The translations under genes and the position numbers were made by a program. A model generated the notes under the pieces. That model was not told where the DNA came from, searched no databases, and saw only the letters and a list, made by a program, of their open reading frames with translations. 15,127 nucleotides of DNA from Scleroderma bovista. Taxonomy: Eukaryota > Basidiomycota > Agaricomycetes > Boletales > Sclerodermataceae. Numbering within the stretch: position 1 is the stretch's first letter; each line of letters opens with the position of its first letter. This document shows positions 8,395 through 15,127 of the stretch, piece after piece. Where the stretch lies: NCBI GenBank assembly GCA_037178675.1, contig JAYMGJ010000038.1, positions 1 through 15,127 on the forward strand. The letters run 5' to 3'.

Positions 8395-10191
8395 ATTACT
8401 TGCCGTCGCGACTTTCGTGGGTCCACCAGAGAAACTAATGTCCTGTGTTGAATGGGAATTATCAATCGAATGTCAGCCTGTCTTGGTTGTATGCGAAACT
8501 CACAGAAATTTTAACACCATCCCCGGGCGTTCCCAAAGAATCAGGGTAGCTCTAGAAGAATGCATCATTCCCTGTATCAAGAACTAGATCTCCGTGCGAC
8601 ATACCTGGGTTATCAAGACACCGAATTTCGAAATCTTGTTCGCAATATTGTCCTATTGAGGGCTCAACCTCACCAAAGCTCCAGAATCAATCAGCCCGGA
8701 CATACTTTGAAGACCACCCCCGAGACGGTACCGCTTGTGGCAGACTTGTCTGTTTTGATTCGGAACGCTTGTTGGCTATTTGCCAAGTTTGGTCAGTGAG
8801 ATTGCCTACTACGCACTGGTGAAGTAACATACCTGTTTGTAACCGTGTTGCCGCTGATAGTGACGTTGCTAACGACATTGCCAGTACTAATAGAACCCTG
8901 TTTTTCCCAAGTATGAGTGACGATTTCGAGTGATTGAAAGCTATGTAACTCGCAATAGAAATTCCATGACCCCCAGAGCAGTAGTTATTCTGCAATAAAA
9001 TATTGCTTCCTTTCTTAATGGCAATGCAATCGTCCTAGAAGATGGGTTAGCCATGATCAAGGTAGTAGAAATGGAAAGATGGTACCTGGTTATAAACGTA
9101 ACTGTAGAGGCATCACATTAGCATCCACGACCCGCACGAGGCTAGTAGATCTAACCAGTTTTCGATTGTGAAACCGTCCCCGTTGAGGTCAAAGCCGTCG
9201 GTGTTATGTCCTGTGGGGAGCTTCAGAGACCTAACAATCCATGTAAAGCAATAACACTGACCAGCAGGTTTACCGTTGCTCTTGGAGTTCGGTTCGTCTC
9301 CTTCACCTGTTCGACAGCTGTGATGAGTCGCTGCACTGATCAATAAAAAAACCTGTACTCACTGTCGTCAACAATGACACCCGATACCGTCAGTGTGCCT
9401 TGGCTATAAAAGTGGACAGCAGGGGCAGGGGAGTTGATGACCGTCATATCCTACGGATAGTTTGTAAAAACATGTGTCATTTTCGAAGGGATAATTGTGC
9501 GAACAGAGAGTTTTCCCGATATTTTTATCCTGAAAGCAAAGATATTCGAACATGCTCTAGTGGGATCAAAATTGCGCCATGCAAGTACTCACTTCATCAT
9601 GAGAGGTTTGGTGACACCGCCTCCTAGTCCTAGGCCATCCTGACAGATTGAATGTATAAGTAATTGTGCGTTAATAGGATGAACGTTCTCACCCAGTAGA
9701 AAGGTCCACCTCCATCCCACTTGTAACCATTTCCATTGACTAACGCAAACGTTAATCTAGTGAAACCAAACATCGCAGTTCATACTCACATTGGATGTTC
9801 TTGCCTCTGAAGAAAATCGAAGGGTAAGTCTTCCAGACAGAAAATACATGAAGCTCCCTAACTCACTGTACACTAAATAAGGGGCCATTCCATGTTTTGT
9901 TACCGAACTGTATGTCCCCCTCTAGGCAAAACAAAAATAATGTGTCATATGGCATCCGAGGGCATACTACTCACTGACGTTCACCGTTGTACCATCCAAG
10001 AGATTAAGAGAGAAAGTTTCGCCAGCCGGAACTGTGAATGAATGGATATTCACGGTGGTACACTTGACTGCAGAGCTAACGTCGCTCAGCGACGAAACTT
10101 CTCCTATGCAGTCGCTGCTAGCACTACCATAGTAGGGTGATCCAGCTGCAGAAAGTGTGAAAAGAGAGACGAGAGTAAGTCCAAAGAGCAT
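8200..10191 (-). CDS. Endo-polygalacturonase, glycoside hydrolase family 28 (EC 3.2.1.15)
   Basis: Seventeen exons on the minus strand: 10191-9975, 9921-9867, 9806-9790, 9739-9693, 9639-9593, 9529-9505, 9450-9363, 9306-9262, 9210-9156, 9101-9086, 9034-8954, 8897-8833, 8775-8706, 8652-8605, 8551-8504, 8442-8352, 8291-8200. They sum to 1107 bases, 368 residues, the usual length. It hydrolyses internal alpha-1,4 bonds of polygalacturonic acid outside the cell. A signal peptide spans about residues 1-17 (MLFGLTLVSLFTLSAAG). Catalytic and binding motifs are all present: NTDGFD with Asp185, QDDC with Asp205/206, GGHG with His227, RIK at 258-260. Likely disulfides are Cys28-Cys44, Cys207-Cys223 and Cys332-Cys337. 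The usual last cysteine is missing; the protein ends NCNLVTGFKQS. Intron 11 (8953-8898) must begin GC to keep the frame, the donor of intron 6 (GTTCGC) is weak, and intron 16 ends AAG. A plausible TATA box lies 55 bases upstream of the ATG. Confidence 0.93.
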
Positions 10192-10245
10192 AGCAAACGA
10201 AGGTGATCTGGAATTCAAGCTTGCAAAGAGATATGATGAATGGCA

Positions 10246-10252
10246 TTTTATA
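10246..10252 (-). promoter_or_regulatory. Probable TATA box of the polygalacturonase gene
   Basis: The minus strand reads GGTATAAAATGCC here, 55-60 bases before the ATG at 10191. Two motifs fitting the SYGGRG consensus of the carbon-catabolite repressor CreA/Cre1 lie nearby on the plus strand (10259-10264 CTGGGG, 10370-10375 GTGGGG). Such short motifs are common by chance, so carbon repression is only a suggestion that fits the enzyme class. Confidence 0.5.
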
Positions 10253-10841
10253 CCCACACTGGGGGAAAACATCTCTGCCATGGACGTTACCAGCGCAGTC
10301 CGTAACATGGGACTTCTGATTTCTATCGAATATTTGCCGTGGGCCAGCAAAGTAGTATGCTTTGCAAGTGTGGGGGTGCACTTTCATGTAGCAAGGCAAT
10401 CCCGCTTGCAGACCGTCCACAATGTCTCTGCATAATTAAGGGGAGCTACGGAAACGACTCGAGACTCAAAATGAGACAATGTACCTCCAAACCTACGTCA
10501 TTGCTGCCCGAAAGGTATTTCCAAGTCGCAGGCTTCCACTGACGTGGCCTGGGAGATGTCACCATGTGGAATGCAGACTTTAATGGATGGCTGCGGGCGC
10601 CAGCTGTAGTCCTTTCCCAAATCATGACGAACCACGTTGCTCGACTGTTGCATCGGTAGACTTTCCACATAGATGCGGAGCCTGTACCAATCGTATCACA
10701 GGGTATCTACACAACGGCGTTTGACGCTGTTGCCTTTGATTCTTGATGGTGTCCATCCCATTGGCTGTTGAGAGTCCAAGCGAGGGCCTACGGCATAAAT
10801 TTTCTGAACGGAGGTTGCCAGGCAAAGTTAAGCAGTTTACC

Positions 10842-12160
10842 CTCGGGCCCTTGAACAAGCACTACTACCACATATGGGTGGGTTTCCCATGCAGCTCGCT
10901 GCTGGCAAGGTAGCGCATGAACAGAAAAAAAAAAAGCGCACAGCACATCCTGCCGGGTGCCCCCTCTGAACCCAGAAGAAAATCAGACATCTCATCCACC
11001 ACAGATAACCTAGCTACAGGTATCCCCGACACCAAAAGACCCCACCGTCTGATGAGAACCAAAGACCCACCTAACATTCCACACGGTAAACACGGCCTGG
11101 CGGCGGGCGGCCACCCCCAAAGCTGTCAAGATGAAAGATGTCGATGATGCCCGCACCCCAGAAATGAGACCTCCACCACCAGTAAAACGACGGACCCGAT
11201 GATAGGTGAAAATTTTCTACAGAAACTTGTCCGCTGCAGGGAGACAACAAACCAGCTCCCCACCTCCCTCCCCACCCAGAAGTTGCAGCCTTCTGTCCCT
11301 CTGAAACACTTCTTCTTCACTCCGACCCCATTGATGACTACGCATCCACCAGACCTACGCTGGTCAGACACTAGAGGGATTCCCGACACATGAACTCGAA
11401 CGCTGGCTCTCCTGAGTCTCCTCTCGAGGGCCTAAAATTATCCCCAGGATTTTCGATTACGACAATCATACCTATGCCAGACCGCATCCTTGGAGATGGA
11501 ACTCATCGACTCTCAACATCTCCGCGCACCCGCGCACCTGGTCGCTTGGTCACAGCTAACAACCGTTCTTTTTGATCTCTCATACCCATCCCTCCTTTGC
11601 AGAGTTGGACGCCCAACTAAACTGTTTGCATGCCAGATTTGTCACTTTTTCAACCACCTCAGGGAACTCTTCTCCTTTCCACTCCTACCAGGGTGGAACG
11701 GCCCAAAACACGAACCAGACCAGCGCGGCAAGGCCGAACCAGGGGCAACCGCGGTGCTTTCCAGTGATTAAATTAAACTTTTCCAAATGACTACCCCGCC
11801 CTCCTCCACTCTTCGTACATAGAACGTAACTCCTCCCCAGCAGGTCGATACAATGTGAACGCACCAGAGCACTAACCTAAGAAGTCCTGGAACTAACAGG
11901 GAAACCACTCATCCAACACAACGACCCCGGGCGATCGCCCACCCAATCCGAGGTTTTAGTGGGTATAACGCCTACCGGGCGCCCTATAACGGGCTCACCA
12001 GTAGGCTCACGGAGTCCCACACACCCCCGTCACCCAGACGGGAAGTGCGTAAGAGCATTTTCCCTCGATCCCGGTCCCTATTCAGGCGTCCGATATAGCG
12101 ATTATGTAGGGCTTGACTTGTCAGTTGCTACATAATCTTAACGCTTGTCCAAAAAAAAAA
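10842..12160 (+). mobile_element. Candidate retroposed insertion, degenerate, with A-tail
   Basis: The plus strand is rich in A and C and poor in G over this block, unlike its surroundings. It ends in a run of ten A (12151-12160), preceded at 12100-12137 by a perfect 10-base stem-loop. The block is flanked by aagcagtttacc (10830-10841) and aagaagtttacc (12159-12170), 11 of 12 bases equal, which could be a target-site duplication. Another run of eleven A occurs at 10925-10935. Short plus-strand open frames (up to about 93 codons) are rich in Pro, Ser and Thr and switch frame, as expected for a decayed element. I recognise no reverse transcriptase motif, so the class (5'-truncated non-LTR element, SINE-like, or processed copy) stays open. 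Confidence 0.35.
12100..12137 (+). repeat. Perfect 10-base inverted repeat near the 3' end of the insertion
   Basis: GATTATGTAG (12100-12109) and CTACATAATC (12128-12137) are exact reverse complements with an 18-base loop. The right arm ends 13 bases before the A10 run. 3' stem-loops next to an A-tail are known in some non-LTR retroelements, which is why I relate it to the candidate insertion. Confidence 0.6.
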
Positions 12161-12284
12161 GAAGTTTACCTTCCACAGAACACCACTGCTTCCCCCAGAA
12201 CGATGCTTACTAGTGATTAAGTTGATCAAAACACACGAGTAATGCCAGCCTGGCAATAACTTCACCCAACTACACTTAGCGACC

Positions 12285-12349
12285 GTATGGAATGCCGGAC
12301 AACCCCACCCCAAAGAAGCACTGTGGGGCAGTTGTCTAGCATTCCATAC
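12285..12349. repeat. Long imperfect hairpin (19-base arms)
   Basis: The left arm GTATGGAATGCCGGACAAC (12285-12303) pairs with GTTGTCTAGCATTCCATAC (12331-12349). Only one position is unpaired (C against A) and one is a G-T wobble. Inside the 27-base loop, CCCC/CCCCAC (12304-12311) can pair further with GTGGGG (12323-12328), leaving a small terminal loop. Size and shape resemble a precursor of a microRNA-like RNA, but a short inverted repeat from a transposon or a cruciform site upstream of the stomatin gene are equally possible. Confidence 0.65.
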
Positions 12350-12503
12350 TTAGGTAAACCGGTGACCTCTATAGGGATCTTTGTGTCCGCATACATGGAT
12401 ATCAATACCGCGCCGAATCTCACATACGCCGCCCAATCCCGCATAGAATTGGACATTGGGTCTCTTTTGTCCCCATTTCCGTCGGCACACTGGAAACATG
12501 GCA

Positions 12504-12510
12504 TATATAA
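12504..12510 (+). promoter_or_regulatory. Possible TATA box of the stomatin gene
   Basis: TATATAA within GCATATATAAGG lies about 107 bases before the ATG at 12617. That distance allows a 5' untranslated region of about 75 bases. There is no further support. Confidence 0.35.
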
Positions 12511-12616
12511 GGATTGACCTGGGCCCTTCCAACACTCAGAGGCAACTTCTGGGCTGCTCACTCGCATTCTTATATGACTCAGGTACCTGCCGATCTGTCT
12601 TAAGTAACATACTACT

Positions 12617-14009
12617 ATGTCGGCCAGCGCGAACGGACTGCACAATGTCGATCTCAAGGACCGTGGACCCTCTCCCATTGCCTCTGGCTCTAACGTTGTT
12701 GACCACGATGTCCCTCATGGTGAGTTGCGACCCACTTCAGTTGTCAGACAATGGGTCAGAGTAACATCTATCCAGTCACATTTAAAGATCATTCAGCGAG
12801 TCGTGTTGGTGAGCAAGCGCATGCAGGCACTATCCATGTGCAGCCGTTGAGATCCAGTGAGCTGCAAGTTAGCAACTGCTGTTCAATGATGAACACAGTA
12901 TCACTCACCGTTGTTCCTTCAGACCTCCTATGCACAGGATCTTGGCACGGGTCAGGTGCGCTTGTTTCAGGTGTATACCCCCGAAATCGGGTGTTCATTC
13001 TTACAGGTCAAGCACGGATTATACGGTTCATTCATCCATGGACTGGGATCCGCCATTGGGGTGTCTTGGTGCAATACCTTGTTGCCCATGCTCCAGCCCA
13101 TTCCATAGTGTCCAACAAGTTACCTTTCTCATACCCCAATGTTTCATCTCGTCGTTCTGATCCATTTGTCGAGGTTCTGTCGGGTTGGTCACACGTTTTG
13201 GCAAGTTTTACAAATCCATCGACCCTGGCCTTGTAAAGATCAATGTCTGCACCGAAAGCGTTCGCGTAGTCGACGTCAAAGTTCAGATCATTCCCATTGG
13301 CAGACAATGGGTTATTACCCGGGACAACGTCAATGTCGAGATGTAAGCCTGTTGGCAAAGCAGCAGAATCCTTGTTCTCATACTTATCTGACCCTCCGAT
13401 AGCGATTCTGTCATCTACTTCCAGATCAAGAACCCATACCGTTCAGCCTTTGGCATAACTGACCTCCGTCAGGCCCTGGTCGAGCGTGCTCAGACAACTT
13501 TGCGACACGTCGTCGGTGCACGGGCGGTGCAGAGTGTAGTCACTGAACGCGAGGCAATTGCGTTCGAAATAGCCGAAATCGTAGGCGACGTGGCTGACAA
13601 ATGGGGTGTTGCCATCGAAAGCATCCTCATCAAGGACATCATCTTCAGCGCCGAAGTTGCTGCCTCCCTTTCTTCCGCCGCCCAACAGAAGCGTCTCGGA
13701 GAATCCAAGGTCATCGCTGCTCGTGCTGAAGTTGACGCAGCTAGGCTCATGCGCCAAGCTGCCGATATTCTCGCTTCACCCGCTGCCATGCAGATTCGCC
13801 AACTCGAAGCTCTCCAATAAATGGCGAAGTCTGCCAGCTCCAAGGTTGTGTTCGTGCCCATGCAGCTTCAGAATGACATTATAGGCCAGTTGGCAAGTGG
13901 CTCCAATCAATATGCCTCGACCTCTGGTACTGCCCTCCGCGATGAAACTGGTGAAGGCCTCAATGCTGCTAGTCGTGCTGGGCTTCTAACGAGCATGGCA
14001 GATGCATGA
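12617..14009 (+). pseudogene. Stomatin-like (band 7/SPFH) gene, apparently inactivated
   Basis: Six exons are recognisable: 12617-12719, 12776-12867, 12923-12955, 13007-13118, 13173/13174-13342 and 13403-14009, with introns of 51-60 bases. Family blocks appear in order: SYAQDLGTGQ, HGLYGSFIHGLGSAIG, IPCCPC (the usual membrane hairpin and palmitoylation region), GSVGLVTRFGKFYKSIDPGLV, the band 7 core, RHVVGARAVQSVVTEREAIA, and SSAAQQKRLGE. Stomatins are membrane-bound scaffold proteins that oligomerise in lipid microdomains. Intact, it would be about 371 residues. Three lesions occur: four G at 13058-13061 where three are needed for the frame; an acceptor at 13172-13173 (GAG) that leaves the next exon one base out of phase; and TAA at 13818-13820 in LEALQ-stop-MAKSA, after which 62 well-conserved codons follow to TGA at 14009. 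Everything else is preserved, so inactivation is recent, or the sequence has errors here. The stop alone could still allow a shortened protein. Confidence 0.75.
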
Positions 14010-15127
14010 ACTACGAAAGTCCATGTCCGTTATTCTGATGTCCTCCACGTATGTCTCTTAAATTAAATTGGTTGTTGCTTGACGATGTAGTGCTTTATGT
14101 CTGTTCTCCCCGTCTTCCACTTCCTTTGTAGTTTACGATCGTTTGTACTGCCTTATGATTCATCACGAACCGGATCTCTGGAACTAGTGGGTGTTCTTGC
14201 TTTATGTAATACTAATGTTTATTCATATCATGAGAATACCCTGCTTTTGTAGACTGGGTACCGTTTATTCACTAGACGGAAAACTCAAAACAAGAACATC
14301 GACAAAGGTGGCGAGAAAACGAGAGGACTATATAACGGAGGAAGAAGCGGGTGCACATATCGAGAGCGGAGCTGGGTAACAGGAACAACTTTGTCTAGAC
14401 GGAGAAGAAAAGCGAAACAAGGGAAAGATCATCAGCTGTGGTCTTTGTTAGACTAAAAGAGGGGCACCAAAGGCTATGTGTTTTCCTACCCGCACTATCG
14501 TCAGACTCTGCTTTTTCACAACACAGGCTACATTGTGCCAATTGAGATATGGATTGCATCATGTTAGACAAACTTGTCACAAGACCGATCCCTATGTTTT
14601 CTGACTAACCCCCTGAGATACCGACTTCTTTACTCGTGCGGTTACTTTACAGAAGTGCACGCTAAGCGCGAAGCATAGAAGGGGACTACGTTCGAAACCT
14701 CTCCCCAATTTCAAACTCCGAACAGCCGTTGTCCCCGTGTCACGGGTAGCCTGGTCACCATCCTGTATCGTCGATGGTGAGTGAGACATCCAGTAGTGCC
14801 TCACTCATAGTCGAAGCTACAGGTACGATAATCAGTCAAGCCAAGAAGCTCTTGAAGTCCTGGTTAGAGCACAACTGGTAGACCACCATAGAGTGGAGGA
14901 AGGAAAAGTTGTTCCATTTCTGCCGCGTCAGTTTATCAGCCCCGTCTCTTTCAAATTGCCAACGGTGCCACAATGCTTGGCTCACAAAAATTGGTTTTAC
15001 AGCCATACTAGGACGGAATATGTCGTCCAAGATCTCCAAAGCTCTTTTCTTGCTCACCCACCCCAGTCACCCACAACACTATCTGTGGCGTTGGCACGCT
15101 TCTGGAACTCTGTTGTACATGTCTCTT
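14010..15127. other. 3' flank of the stomatin gene and unassigned sequence
   Basis: I see no firm gene. A minus-strand open frame at 15057-14836 (73 codons, GTG start, stop upstream in frame) begins KKRALEILDDIF and has protein-like composition; it could be the last exon of a gene that enters from the right edge, with an intron junction near 15060, but I recognise no family. An 8-base perfect inverted repeat (TGAGTGAG at 14778-14785, CTCACTCA at 14800-14807) lies before it. The remainder has only short open frames. Confidence 0.4.

Larger units (their letters stand above)
10192..12616. other. Divergent intergenic region between polygalacturonase and stomatin
   Basis: The region separates two genes that start away from each other. 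Next to 10191 lies the polygalacturonase promoter. From about 10842 to 12160 lies an A/C-rich block that I interpret as an insertion. A strong hairpin occurs at 12285-12349, and a TATATAA at 12504-12510 precedes the stomatin start. Open frames here are short, overlap on both strands, and match no family I know; the longest (12678-12262, minus, 138 codons) lies over the hairpin and the TATA motif and starts with GTG. Confidence 0.5.

Noticed and set aside
10259..10375. CreA/Cre1-like SYGGRG motifs as proof of carbon catabolite repression
   Set aside because: Six-base degenerate motifs are expected by chance; kept only as a remark in the promoter entry.
12262..12678. Minus-strand 138-codon open frame
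   Set aside because: GTG start, overlaps antisense the first exon of the stomatin gene and the hairpin; no family signal.
13443..13861. Minus-strand open frames of 104 and 123 codons
   Set aside because: Antisense shadows of the strongly conserved stomatin exon; alanine/serine-rich mirror composition.

Overview
The window looks like nuclear DNA of a mushroom-forming fungus (Basidiomycota, probably Agaricomycetes). Genes are cut by many introns of about 48-63 bases, there are micro-exons, and the recognisable proteins are of basidiomycete type. I joined exons by hand, using GT/AG signals, phase and remembered family motifs. No database search was possible.

Layout. (1) 250-1562, minus: a seven-exon gene for a 315-residue protein with one membrane segment, a charged coiled coil and two tandem four-cysteine units. 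(2) 1563-3220: no gene I can support; it holds one copy of a short dispersed repeat. (3) 3221-4589, minus: a two-exon F-box protein. (4) 4590-5867: no supported gene; second copy of the short repeat. (5) 5868-6189, plus: a broken 3' end of a polygalacturonase gene. (6) 6343-6895, minus: a three-exon gene for a small conserved protein of unknown function. (7) 6896-8058: nothing recognisable. (8) 8200-10191, minus: a complete 17-exon endo-polygalacturonase (GH28, 368 residues) with signal peptide and all catalytic residues; its 3' end is the intact counterpart of the fragment in (5), in opposite orientation. (9) 10192-12616: a divergent intergenic region with a likely retroposed, A/C-rich insertion (about 10842-12160) and a strong 65-base hairpin (12285-12349). 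(10) 12617-14009, plus: a stomatin/band-7 gene with intact splice structure but two single-base frame problems and an in-frame stop, so probably a young pseudogene. (11) 14010-15127: no firm gene.

The genes do not form a pathway. The polygalacturonase is a secreted pectin-degrading enzyme, and the fragment beside it suggests local duplication and decay of that family. The observations I rate highest are the duplicated four-cysteine unit of gene 1, the multiply damaged stomatin, the inverted partial duplication of the polygalacturonase, the insertion with candidate target-site duplication and 3' stem-loop, and the long hairpin at 12285-12349.
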